Of a stretch of DNA of 64,000 nt, positions 1-7,243 are shown in pieces. The position numbers were made by a program, and so were the translations under genes. The stretch is from Bacteroidota bacterium (GTDB lineage: Bacteria > Bacteroidota > Bacteroidia > Palsa-948): positions 35,488 through 99,487 of the forward strand of contig JACQAL010000013.1 of assembly GCA_016195025.1 (NCBI GenBank), in the 5' to 3' direction. The notes under the pieces were generated by a model. It was not told the origin of the DNA. It ran no database searches and worked only from the letters and a program-made list of their open reading frames with translations. The number at the start of each line of letters is the position of its first letter. The first letter of the stretch is position 1.

Positions 1-1065
1 CTCAGAAAGTTCAAGAAGTTTTTTCTTGTCACCAATTTTAGGAACTGTAATTTCTCCATCGGGAAAATTAAGGTCCAGCGGAAACGGGACAATAATTTCT
101 TTCGTCTCGCTGTGAAAACGCTGTCGCAATTCGGCAATGGAAAGGAGAAGCAATTCCTCCTTTGTTTCTTCCAATTTCTTTTTTATTTCAAGAGTATGCG
201 CCTGCACCACCGCTCCGTTCACAACTTTTAAATAATTTACGTAGCCGGCTTCTTCATCGGTGATGATTGAGAATACATCCGCATCTTCAATCGTAGGACT
301 TACTATAACAGAACGGCTCTGATATTTTTCAAGCGACTCTATTTTTTCTTTCAGCGACTGTGCGTTCTCGAAATCAAATTTTTCAGAATAGCTCCACATT
401 AATTCTTTCAGTTGTTTTATCACCGAAGAAATATTTCCTCTGAGAATTTGTTTAATCTGGGCAATGTCGCTGTTGTATTCCTCTTCCGATTGAAATGCTT
501 CGCATGGACCTTTGCAATTTTTCAAATGATACTCCAGACAAACTTTGAATTTCTTTTTCCCAATATTTTCTTTCGAAAGATTCAGGTTGCAGTTGCGCAG
601 CTGATAAAGTTTACGGATTAAATCGAGAATGGTATACATTGTTCGCAGCGAAGGATACGGGCCAAAATACTGCGAGCCATCACGGATAAAATTTCTTGTT
701 TGAAAAATTCTCGGAAAGCGTTCGTTCTTCACACAAATCCACGGATATGTTTTATCATCCTTGAGCGCGGCATTATAGCGCGGCTGATATTTTTTTATGA
801 GATTATTTTCCAGAAGCAACGCATCAAACTCCGTGCTTACAACTATATATTTTATTTCTGCAACGCTTGTTACGAGATAAAGAAGTTTTCCGTACGAATG
901 ATTTTTTGTGAAGTAAGATGAAACTCGTTTCCGTAAGCTCTTTGCTTTTCCTATATAAATAATTTTCCCGCGCTTGTCAAAATACTGGTAAACTCCGGGG
1001 TTGGCAGGAAGATTTGAAAGCGTATTTCTCAGGTGAGAAAATTTATCTTTTGCTTCTTTTGGCAT
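1..1065 (-). CDS. uvrC: Excinuclease ABC subunit C, 5' part (runs off the window)
   Basis: This is the nuclease subunit of the UvrABC nucleotide-excision repair complex, which makes both incisions around a DNA lesion in the cytoplasm. About 355 N-terminal residues are visible; the C-terminal endonuclease and helix-hairpin-helix parts lie outside the window. Residues ~14-60 form a GIY-YIG nuclease domain (NPGVYQYFDKRGKIIYIGKAKSLRKR, read here as GVY...YIG with the following basic residues). A Cys-containing segment (CLEYHLKNCKGPC) follows near residue 170. A UVR-type helical pair (YSEKFDFENAQSLKEKIESL) follows at about residues 215-240. The ATG at 1065 is chosen because an in-frame TAG lies 9 nt upstream. 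The gene sits 20 bp downstream of the anti-sigma-like gene on the same strand, so it may be read through from that operon. Confidence 0.93.
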   Translation of the reverse strand, partial: MPKEAKDKFSHLRNTLSNLPANPGVYQYFDKRGKIIYIGKAKSLRKRVSSYFTKNHSYGKLLYLVTSVAEIKYIVVSTEFDALLLENNLIKKYQPRYNAALKDDKTYPWICVKNERFPRIFQTRNFIRDGSQYFGPYPSLRTMYTILDLIRKLYQLRNCNLNLSKENIGKKKFKVCLEYHLKNCKGPCEAFQSEEEYNSDIAQIKQILRGNISSVIKQLKELMWSYSEKFDFENAQSLKEKIESLEKYQSRSVIVSPTIEDADVFSIITDEEAGYVNYLKVVNGAVVQAHTLEIKKKLEETKEELLLLSIAELRQRFHSETKEIIVPFPLDLNFPDGEITVPKIGDKKKLLELSE

Positions 1066-1085
1066 GAAGCACTAATTTACCAAAA

Positions 1086-1808
1086 CTATTTCAATGAATC
1101 AGGTTTTGCCGGAGCAGGAGTTTTTACTTTAGAAGAATCGGAAGAGGTTTTCCCTTTCTTGTTTTTCCTGAGTTTCTTTTCAAAAGCATTTTTATTTGCT
1201 TTTGAGGAATCAGATGAAACAGGAGAATCCGGCTTTGCAGATGATTTATTTTTTCCGGATGTATCGGGCGGAAGAATAGTTGCGGGAGCGGGAACTGTAT
1301 CTGAAATAGTTGGCGCAAGCAAAGAGATTTTAATTTTCTTTTCTTTCTTTGATTCTGCCGGATTGATTTTGGCTTTCTCTTTAAAATCCGCAATGAGAGA
1401 ATCTGCTTTTCTTTCCTGCGCAGAAAGCGCAATGGTATCAACTTCTGTTTCGGCAGAAGTTTTCGGAGTATCAATTTTTACATTTGCAATTGCGGGCGAA
1501 GAATCGGCAACAATTTTTTGCGTATCCGCCATTAATGTATTTGCAGAAACAGGAACTTCATTTTCTGCAGGAAGAGAAGAATAATATTGGATGAGTTTAA
1601 AAATTCCGAAGACAAGAATTACTGACATCGCGGCAGCGGAAGAAATTAAAATAGTTTTCTTGCTGACTTTAACCTGCAATGTTTGACGTTCGTGCTTCAA
1701 CAAAACCTCTACTTCACTCCAGTCAGCCGATGGAATATTTTTTTCGGAAGATTTCAATGTCTCAATTATAAACTTATCTAACTGCCCGGGTGTTTTCATT
1801 TTCATCAT
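1086..1808 (-). CDS. Anti-sigma-like single-pass membrane protein
   Basis: This 240-residue protein has a short cytoplasmic N-terminus (residues 1-50, acidic, with a SADWSEVEVLL helix). One transmembrane helix follows at about residues 52-73 (ILISSAAAMSVILVFGIFKLI). The long C-terminal part is Pro/Ser/Lys-rich and low-complexity, with repeated SDSSK-type motifs, and should be periplasmic. It has no recognisable enzymatic domain. The start codon overlaps the stop of the upstream ECF sigma gene (ATGA), so the two are almost certainly translationally coupled. The topology and pairing suggest an anti-sigma factor that holds its sigma partner at the membrane. No zinc-binding ZAS motif (HxxxCxxC) is present, so the assignment rests on context. 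Confidence 0.6.
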   Translation of the reverse strand: MMKMKTPGQLDKFIIETLKSSEKNIPSADWSEVEVLLKHERQTLQVKVSKKTILISSAAAMSVILVFGIFKLIQYYSSLPAENEVPVSANTLMADTQKIVADSSPAIANVKIDTPKTSAETEVDTIALSAQERKADSLIADFKEKAKINPAESKKEKKIKISLLAPTISDTVPAPATILPPDTSGKNKSSAKPDSPVSSDSSKANKNAFEKKLRKNKKGKTSSDSSKVKTPAPAKPDSLK

Positions 1809-2386
1809 TGCGGAATCATTCGCGCAATATTTTTTCTGAGATTAAATTTTGCTTTTGATAAACTGTCTTTTGCCGTGTATTCGCTGATGTCGAGCAGTTT
1901 TGAAATTTCTCCATACGAATAGCCGTCCATTTCATAAAGATTATATACTGCACGATATGAAGGAGATAATTGCTGAAGCGCTTTCACGATAATTTTTCTG
2001 TCTGCCGATTTCATAATTTGTTCATCGGAAATTTCGGCAGTCACCGGTTTTTCCAAATCGCGGGCGTTCACCGTGCTGCTCACAAAATATTCCCGTTTGT
2101 TTGCGTGCATGTGGCGAATGGCTGAAGAAATTATTTCCTTTTGTATCCATTCTTCGAGAGAAATTTCGTTGCCGTCTTTTTTTCTTTTTGCATTTTCACC
2201 TGCAAAATGAGAAAAGTTGTTGAAAATATTTTTAAACCCATCCAGAAAAATTTCTTTTGCATCGGGGTGATTTTTTGAATAGCGGATGCATATCTCCATC
2301 ATTCTTTCGGAATAAATTTCACAGAGTGCGCGCTGGCTGGCGCGCTCATGTTTCATACAACCATGTATGATTTCTTCTTCGCTCAT
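1805..2386 (-). CDS. ECF-type RNA polymerase sigma factor (divergent region 2)
   Basis: This is a small sigma-70 family protein that should direct RNA polymerase to a specific promoter set. The C-terminal region 4 helix-turn-helix is clear (LSPSYRAVYNLYEMDGYSYGEISKLLDIS, residues ~138-166, then SLSKAKFNLRKNI). Region 2 is weaker and interrupted by a charged insert around residue 65 (GENAKRKKDGNE). The open frame extends to a GTG at 2395. The ATG at 2386 gives MSEEEIIHGC, which aligns with the N-terminus MTDEELLKGC of the sigma factor at 3433-4023, so I prefer it. The gene overlaps the downstream anti-sigma-like gene by 4 nt. It is separated from the upstream sigma/anti-sigma pair by a terminator, so it has its own transcript. 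Confidence 0.8.
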   Translation of the reverse strand: MSEEEIIHGCMKHERASQRALCEIYSERMMEICIRYSKNHPDAKEIFLDGFKNIFNNFSHFAGENAKRKKDGNEISLEEWIQKEIISSAIRHMHANKREYFVSSTVNARDLEKPVTAEISDEQIMKSADRKIIVKALQQLSPSYRAVYNLYEMDGYSYGEISKLLDISEYTAKDSLSKAKFNLRKNIARMIPQ

Positions 2387-2423
2387 CTGCTTCACGAAGT
2401 TATCGAATTTCCTATTGGCGAAA

Positions 2424-2456
2424 ATAAAAAAGCCCCGAAATAAATTTCAGGGCTTT
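2424..2456 (-). terminator. Rho-independent terminator of the upstream sigma/anti-sigma operon
   Basis: The arms AAGCCC and GGGCTT, extended by AAAT/ATTT with one mismatch, form a hairpin. On the minus strand the hairpin is followed by a T-rich run (cttttttatttt). It lies just past the stop of the gene at 2473-3429 and before the next sigma gene. Confidence 0.8.
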
Positions 2457-2472
2457 AGAAAGCATGGGTAAA

Positions 2473-3429
2473 TTACCTGTACAAGGTTACCGAACCTTTT
2501 TTTACATGTGGAATGCCATCGGTTCCGGATGCCTGAATAAAATAAAGATAGACACCTTCTGGCGCATCGCTTCCGTTCATTAATTTTCCGTTCCAGTTTC
2601 CATCAATTGTTTTCCATTTATAAACAAACCGTCCTTTTGTATCAGTAATTGTTACTTCAATGGATGAAATGTTTTTTACTACAAGCGGATAAAAATAATC
2701 ATCGTATCCGTCTCCATTCGGAGTAAATGCATTGGGAATAGAATCAATTCTTGAAACGGGTTTGGATTCGGTTTTGGAAATATCTTCCGGCTCTGAAGAA
2801 TTATTTTCATTTACATTGTTTGAACTTTCTTTACCGCTTGCAGAGGAATTATCTTTTGAGGAATTTGTTTTAGGGCTTTGATACTTATTCCATCGCACCA
2901 TTCCTCCATCATCTTTTGAGGCGTTTCCATATTTATGCGATTCTGCAGACAAAGTTGCAGAAGAATTATCGGAAGAGGGAACCGTTGAGGAAGCATTTTC
3001 TCCGGAAGAAGAATTGTTTTTTACAGAGTTATCATTAGCAGATTGATTGGAGGAATGAACAACCGGAGAATTTTTCTTTTCAGATTGTGTGGCGGAAGAA
3101 TTCGCTGTTGGATTATTTTCAGCCGTTAAATTATTTTCTGTGTTTGGAGAAGGTGAAACAACTTCGGTTTTGTTTTTACGTTCCGGCAGAGCGGTTGTAG
3201 TTTTATTTTCCGTATGTGAAAAATACCAAACGCTGCCCGCAATTCCTGTAACAGCGACCGCTCCGGCAATAATTTTTCCCAACGCAAACTTGGCAGCAGT
3301 TCCTGCAGCGCTTCCAACTCCAGAAGAAATTCCGCTTTGAACATTTGCCCACACATTCGGGTTTACATCCGCTTCAAAATTCCGGAACTTCTCCTTAAAA
3401 AGTTTTTCTATGTTATCTTGATTCGTCAT
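2473..3429 (-). CDS. Membrane anti-sigma-like protein with a T9SS type B (CHU_C) sorting domain
   Basis: This 318-residue protein lacks a signal peptide. Residues 1-48 look like a cytoplasmic anti-sigma N-terminus (IEKLFKEKFRNFEADVNPNVW). Residues ~50-70 form one transmembrane helix (GKIIAGAVAVTGIAGSVWYF). Residues ~75-225 are a Ser/Asn/Thr-rich linker. Residues ~228-318 are a gliding-motility-associated C-terminal domain: NAFTPNGDGYDDYF, then GNWNGK, APEGVYLYF and the terminal KKGSVTLYR. It lies 3 bp downstream of an ECF sigma gene, so the two form an operon closed by the terminator at 2424-2456. The CTD normally marks cargo exported through the outer membrane, so its presence on an inner-membrane-anchored protein is odd. 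It may serve as a periplasmic sensor module. Domain calls are firm; function is inference. Confidence 0.72.
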   Translation of the reverse strand: MTNQDNIEKLFKEKFRNFEADVNPNVWANVQSGISSGVGSAAGTAAKFALGKIIAGAVAVTGIAGSVWYFSHTENKTTTALPERKNKTEVVSPSPNTENNLTAENNPTANSSATQSEKKNSPVVHSSNQSANDNSVKNNSSSGENASSTVPSSDNSSATLSAESHKYGNASKDDGGMVRWNKYQSPKTNSSKDNSSASGKESSNNVNENNSSEPEDISKTESKPVSRIDSIPNAFTPNGDGYDDYFYPLVVKNISSIEVTITDTKGRFVYKWKTIDGNWNGKLMNGSDAPEGVYLYFIQASGTDGIPHVKKGSVTLYR

Positions 3430-3432
3430 TAG

Positions 3433-4023
3433 TTAGTTGTCAGTTGATAGTTGTGTCGCTTCGTTTTTGATTTCCATTATTACTGCTCCTGCCATTGCCA
3501 CTTCGCTTTTTAGCATATTCTGCAAATGAACTTTTGCGCGCGAGTATTGCGATTTAGATGTTCCTTCTGTAATTCCAAGTAACTCTCCGATTTCTTTGTG
3601 CGAATATCCTTCAATGGCATACATATTAAAAACGGTTCTGAATCCAACGGGCAATTTCTGAATCATCCTGAGCAAATCTTTTTCATTTATTTTTTCTCCT
3701 ATGTGATTATTTCCCGGAATCATATAGGTTGCATCTTCAATATCTATGTTCATTTGCATCGGTTTGTTTTTTCTCAACAGCGTAAGCGATTCGTTCATCA
3801 CAATTTTCCGTATCCATCCTTCGAGCGAGCCGCTGCCGCGAAAGGTTTCTATTTTTTCAAACACGCGGATGAAACTGTTCTGCAGCATGTCTTCAGCTTC
3901 TTCGCTTCGTTCGGCATACCTGAGGCAGATACCCATCATTTTGCGACTGAACTTTTCAAAGAGGGCTTTCTGAGCCGCTGGGTTCTTTGAAACACATCCT
4001 TTGAGAAGTTCTTCATCCGTCAT
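3433..4023 (-). CDS. ECF-type RNA polymerase sigma factor
   Basis: This 196-residue sigma-70 family protein contains region 2 (ALFEKFSRKMMGICLRYA, then EDMLQNSFIRVFEKIETFRG with LEGWIRKIVMNE) and region 4 (LPVGFRTVFNMYAIEGYSHKEIGELLGITEGTSKSQYSRAKVHLQ). Region 4 is the helix-turn-helix that reads the -35-like element. It is the first gene of a two-gene operon with the CTD-bearing anti-sigma-like protein 3 bp downstream. A -7-like element (TAGATTTG on the minus strand, 4077-4084) precedes it. The C-terminal tail after about residue 170 is unusual and unrelated to sigma region 4. The family is certain; the regulon is unknown. Confidence 0.9.
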   Translation of the reverse strand: MTDEELLKGCVSKNPAAQKALFEKFSRKMMGICLRYAERSEEAEDMLQNSFIRVFEKIETFRGSGSLEGWIRKIVMNESLTLLRKNKPMQMNIDIEDATYMIPGNNHIGEKINEKDLLRMIQKLPVGFRTVFNMYAIEGYSHKEIGELLGITEGTSKSQYSRAKVHLQNMLKSEVAMAGAVIMEIKNEATQLSTDN

Positions 4024-4076
4024 CCGACTCTGAGTTTTAGATGCAGTTTGGAAGCATTTGGTTGCATGGAATAATG

Positions 4077-4084
4077 CAAATCTA
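4077..4084 (-). promoter_or_regulatory. -7 element for the sigma/anti-sigma operon
   Basis: The minus strand reads TAGATTTG, matching the Bacteroidota -7 consensus TAnnTTTG, about 54 nt upstream of the sigma ATG at 4023. No clear TTG was seen at the -33 position, so the call is tentative. Confidence 0.45.
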
Positions 4085-4145
4085 CCGATTTTAATTGAGT
4101 TTTGTTAAATAAACCTAAAAGAGTAAATAAATTTTATTAGATTAC

Positions 4146-4175
4146 TTGACAATCTCTATTCTGAAATTACCTTTG
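4146..4175 (+). promoter_or_regulatory. Bacteroidota-type promoter of asd
   Basis: TTG (4146-4148), a 19-nt spacer and TACCTTTG (4168-4175) match the Bacteroidota -33/-7 consensus. The asd ATG follows 44 nt downstream. Confidence 0.75.
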
Positions 4176-4218
4176 CACGCTTAAATCATAAAAACCTCAT
4201 TTTTATTCAAAAAATCAA

Positions 4219-5208
4219 ATGAAAGTAGCAATTATAGGTGCAACAGGATTAGTTGGAAATGTAATGGTAAAAGTTCTTGAGGAAAGAACATTTCGTGTAA
4301 CTGAATTTCTTCCCGTAGCATCCAAACGTTCCGTTGGAAGGGATGTAAGTTTTCGAGGACGTACTTATAAAGTAATGAGTATGGATGAAGCAATTACTCA
4401 GAAACCGCAGATTGCGTTGTTCTCTGCCGGCTCGGCAACTAGCATGGAATGGGCACATAAGTTTGCGAGCGCGGGTGCAGTGGTGATTGACAATTCTTCT
4501 GCATGGCGAATGCACCCCGATATCAAACTCGTGATTCCTGAAATAAATGCGAATGTGATTAAGAAAAGAGACCGCATTATTGCAAATCCGAATTGCTCAA
4601 CCATTCAAATGCTGATGCCTTTGTATCCGCTCTATAAAAAATATGGAATAAAAAGAATTGTTGTTTCTACTTATCAATCTGTAACAGGAACGGGTATGAG
4701 AGCCGTTGAACAATTGATGAATGAGCGGAAAAATATTCCTTCTGAAAAAGTTTATCCTTTCCCGATTGACCTGAACATTATTCCGCAGATTGCTGATTTC
4801 AATGAAGAAGGTTACACCAAAGAAGAAGTAAAAATGACGGAAGAAACTAAAAAAATTCTGGATGATAAAAAAGTGAAGGTTACTGCCACCTGCGTGCGCA
4901 TTCCTGTAGTCGGAGGTCATAGCGAGTCAGTAAATGTGGAGTTCAAAAAAGAATTCAAAATAGAAGATGTACGCAGAATTCTTTCCGATACAAAAGGAGT
5001 AGCGCTGCAAGATGATTTTCGCAACAGCAAATATCCCATGCCTATTTATGTTCAGAATAAGGACGATGTGTTTGTGGGAAGAATCCGCAGAGACAACACG
5101 CAACCCAAAACGCTAAACATGTGGAACTGTGCCGATAACCTTCGCAAAGGCGCTGCCACTAATGCAGTTCAGATTGCAGAATATATGGTTGCGAAAAAAT
5201 TAGTTTGA
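4219..5208 (+). CDS. asd: Aspartate-semialdehyde dehydrogenase
   Basis: This enzyme reduces aspartyl phosphate to aspartate semialdehyde with NADPH, at the branch to lysine/diaminopimelate, threonine and methionine. The 329-residue length is normal. The N-terminal Rossmann loop GATGLVG is at residues 7-13. The active-site cysteine is Cys126 in NPNCSTIQ. The catalytic histidine is probably His234 in VVGGHSESV. It is monocistronic, with a good promoter at 4146-4175 and a terminator at 5225-5266. Confidence 0.95.
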   Translation: MKVAIIGATGLVGNVMVKVLEERTFRVTEFLPVASKRSVGRDVSFRGRTYKVMSMDEAITQKPQIALFSAGSATSMEWAHKFASAGAVVIDNSSAWRMHPDIKLVIPEINANVIKKRDRIIANPNCSTIQMLMPLYPLYKKYGIKRIVVSTYQSVTGTGMRAVEQLMNERKNIPSEKVYPFPIDLNIIPQIADFNEEGYTKEEVKMTEETKKILDDKKVKVTATCVRIPVVGGHSESVNVEFKKEFKIEDVRRILSDTKGVALQDDFRNSKYPMPIYVQNKDDVFVGRIRRDNTQPKTLNMWNCADNLRKGAATNAVQIAEYMVAKKLV

Positions 5209-5224
5209 TAAATTTTATTCTAAT

Positions 5225-5266
5225 AAACAGCCGCCAGTATTAAAAATATTAGCCGGCTGTTTTTAT
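5225..5266 (+). terminator. Rho-independent terminator after asd
   Basis: AAACAGCCG (5225-5233) pairs with CGGCTGTTT (5254-5262) around a 20-nt AT-rich loop and is followed by a T run. It lies only 16 bp before the mscL start. Confidence 0.85.
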
Positions 5267-5282
5267 TTAATCAAAAAATAAA

Positions 5283-5684
5283 ATGGGGCTCATAAAAGAA
5301 TTCAAGCAGTTTGCCATGCGTGGCAATTTGGTTGATATGGCGGTTGCAGTGGTAATCGGAGCTTCATTCAATAAAGTAGTTTCTGCATTTATTGATGGAA
5401 TGGTAATGCCGCTTATAGGAAAATTGTTTCTTGAAATAGATTTATCAAAAGTGAAATATATTCTTCAGCACGAAGTGAAGGATGGAGATAAAATTATTAC
5501 TCCCGAAGTTGCTATTCAGGTTGGAGGGTTTATGACGCAAATAATTGATTTCACCATTGTGGCATTCGCGCTGTTCTTGCTTGTAAAGGCAATGAATCGC
5601 ATACGAAAAACAGAATCAACTTCAGCCACTAAAACAGAAATCCTTCTAACTGAAATTCGCGATTCAATTAAAGAGAAAAAGTAA
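5283..5684 (+). CDS. mscL: Large-conductance mechanosensitive channel
   Basis: MscL is an inner-membrane homopentamer that opens at near-lytic tension to release solutes during hypo-osmotic shock. The 133-residue length fits. The N-terminal amphipathic helix is MGLIKEFKQFAMRGN. TM1 is about residues 16-40, with the VAVVIGASFNKVVSAFIDGMVMPLIG pore signature split across its length. TM2 is about residues 75-100 (MTQIIDFTIVAFALFLLVKAMNRI). A charged cytoplasmic C-terminal helix follows. The asd terminator ends just upstream and I saw no separate consensus promoter in the 16-bp gap, so expression may rely on partial read-through. Confidence 0.96.
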   Translation: MGLIKEFKQFAMRGNLVDMAVAVVIGASFNKVVSAFIDGMVMPLIGKLFLEIDLSKVKYILQHEVKDGDKIITPEVAIQVGGFMTQIIDFTIVAFALFLLVKAMNRIRKTESTSATKTEILLTEIRDSIKEKK

Positions 5685-5747
5685 AAACATCCTATCTAAA
5701 TTCTAATTTTTATAATTTTTTTAACAAACATTTATGCGTGATGACAG

Positions 5748-5778
5748 TTTGTCACACGCCCTCCTTTGATTATCTTTG
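5748..5778 (+). promoter_or_regulatory. Bacteroidota-type promoter of miaB
   Basis: TTTG (5748-5751), 19 nt and TATCTTTG (5771-5778) are an excellent consensus match. Transcription would start near 5785, only a few bases before the ATG at 5788, implying a leaderless or nearly leaderless message. Confidence 0.75.
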
Positions 5779-5787
5779 TTCACTTTT

Positions 5788-7242
5788 ATGGATATCTACG
5801 GAAATAAAGTAATTGAAGAAGCAAAGCAAGGCGAAGCACTGATGCTTTCTACCTCTCCTTTGGTAGAGGGTCGGGGTGAGGTCAAGAAATTATTTCTCGA
5901 AAGCTACGGATGCGCCATGAATTTTTCCGACAGCGAAATTGTGGCGAGTATTCTTTCGGGAAAGGGATATTCCACCACCGCAGATTTCAACGAAGCCGAT
6001 TTAATTTTGATAAACACCTGTGCCATCCGCGAAGGAGCCGAGCAGCGTGTGCGTGGAAGATTAAAAACTTTCAACACGCTCAAAAAGAAAAACCCGAAAC
6101 TAATGATTGGCGTTTTGGGATGCATGGCAGAACGACTGAAAGAAAAATTTCTGGAACAGGAAAAAATTGTAGATATCGTTGTTGGTCCCGATGCATACCG
6201 CGACTTGCCTAATTTAATCGAAAGTGTTGAAGGCGGACAAAAAGCCGTGAATGTTTTGCTCTCGCTTGAAGAAACCTATGCCGATATAAATCCCGTTCGC
6301 CTCGATTCAAACGGAGTAACCGCCTTCATCAGCATCACGCGCGGATGCGATAATATGTGTTCGTTTTGTGTGGTACCGTTCACGCGCGGAAGAGAAAGAA
6401 GCCGTGAGCCCGAAAGCATTGTGAACGAAGCGAAGAATTTATTTGAGCAAGGGTACAGAGAAGTAACTCTTCTCGGGCAGAATGTGGATTCTTATTTATG
6501 GGCGGGTGGAAAAGCGAAAAAAGAATTAAACCTTCAAGGTTTTCAAAACCTTGAAGGTTGTGTAACATTCGCTCAACTTTTAGAAATGGTCGCCAAAGTT
6601 TCTCCCGATTTGCGAATTCGTTTTTCTACTTCCAATCCACAGGATATGACCGATGATGTTCTGCACACGATTGTGAAAAACGAAAACATCTGCAACTATA
6701 TTCATCTTCCCGTGCAGAGCGGAAGTTCAACCATGTTAGAAAGAATGAACCGTGGCTACAGAAGAGAAAAATATTTAGAACGCATTTCTGCAATCCGAAG
6801 AATTATTCCCGACTGCGGAATTTCTACCGATATCATTACGGGCTTCTGCGGAGAAACGGATGAAGAACATGCCGATACAATTTCACTGATGAAAGAAATA
6901 AAATTTGATTTTGCATATATGTTTGCTTACAGCGAACGACCGGGAACACTCGCTCAAAAAAAATATAATGATGATGTTCCGGAAGAACTCAAGAAAAAAA
7001 GATTACAGGAGGTGATTGACTTGCAAATGGAACATTCTTCCGAGCGCACAAAAAAAGGTTTGGGGAAAATTCACAGGGTTTTAATCGAAGGGGTTTCAAA
7101 AAAATCTTCTGAAAGATTGTACGGAAGAAATTCTCAGAACACGGTGGTTGTTTTTCCAAGAGGAAATCACAATAAAGGTGAGTATGTAAACGTCTTGATA
7201 AATGAAGTGACACCAGCAACAATGTTGGGAGAAGTTATTTAA
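5788..7242 (+). CDS. miaB: tRNA-2-methylthio-N6-dimethylallyladenosine synthase
   Basis: MiaB is a radical-SAM methylthiotransferase that converts i6A37 to ms2i6A37 in tRNAs reading UNN codons. The N-terminal UPF0004 domain carries three cluster cysteines ([34 protein letters not shown]). The radical-SAM CxxxCxxC is [13 protein letters not shown]-terminal TRAM domain ends the protein ([12 protein letters not shown]). A TTG at 5776 is in frame but lies inside the -7 box, so the ATG at 5788 is the better start. Two genomic repeat elements are translated in frame: residues ~20-32 ([12 protein letters not shown], from 5851-5881) and a loop before [13 protein letters not shown] ([10 protein letters not shown], from 6529-6559). 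All catalytic motifs remain intact. The next gene starts 1 bp after the stop. Confidence 0.95.
   Translation: MDIYGNKVIEEAKQGEALMLSTSPLVEGRGEVKKLFLESYGCAMNFSDSEIVASILSGKGYSTTADFNEADLILINTCAIREGAEQRVRGRLKTFNTLKKKNPKLMIGVLGCMAERLKEKFLEQEKIVDIVVGPDAYRDLPNLIESVEGGQKAVNVLLSLEETYADINPVRLDSNGVTAFISITRGCDNMCSFCVVPFTRGRERSREPESIVNEAKNLFEQGYREVTLLGQNVDSYLWAGGKAKKELNLQGFQNLEGCVTFAQLLEMVAKVSPDLRIRFSTSNPQDMTDDVLHTIVKNENICNYIHLPVQSGSSTMLERMNRGYRREKYLERISAIRRIIPDCGISTDIITGFCGETDEEHADTISLMKEIKFDFAYMFAYSERPGTLAQKKYNDDVPEELKKKRLQEVIDLQMEHSSERTKKGLGKIHRVLIEGVSKKSSERLYGRNSQNTVVVFPRGNHNKGEYVNVLINEVTPATMLGEVI
5851..5881 (+). repeat. Interspersed repeat inside miaB (CCTCTCC...GGGGTGAGG type)
   Basis: The segment starts ACCTCTCCTTTGGTAGAGGG and continues with TCGGGGTGAGG. 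It has the form of the widespread short repeats whose usual spurious translation is SPL-GEGRGE. Here it is truly coding ([11 protein letters not shown]). It has partial self-complementarity (CTACC/GGTAG). Confidence 0.6.
6529..6559. repeat. 31-bp perfect palindromic element inside miaB
   Basis: AACCTTCAAGGTTTT and its exact reverse complement AAAACCTTGAAGGTT flank a single central C. The element is in frame and encodes [10 protein letters not shown] in a loop between the QNVDSYLW and LLEMVAKV segments of MiaB. Confidence 0.85.
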
Positions 7243-7243
7243 A

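Noticed and set aside
1033..1584. 183-codon plus-strand ORF opposite the anti-sigma-like gene
   Set aside because: Phe/Glu/Ser-rich antisense shadow of the Lys/Ser-rich minus-strand gene; no start signal and no recognisable domain.
5776..5787. TTG start for miaB
   Set aside because: It lies inside the TATCTTTG -7 element; ATG at 5788 is preferred.
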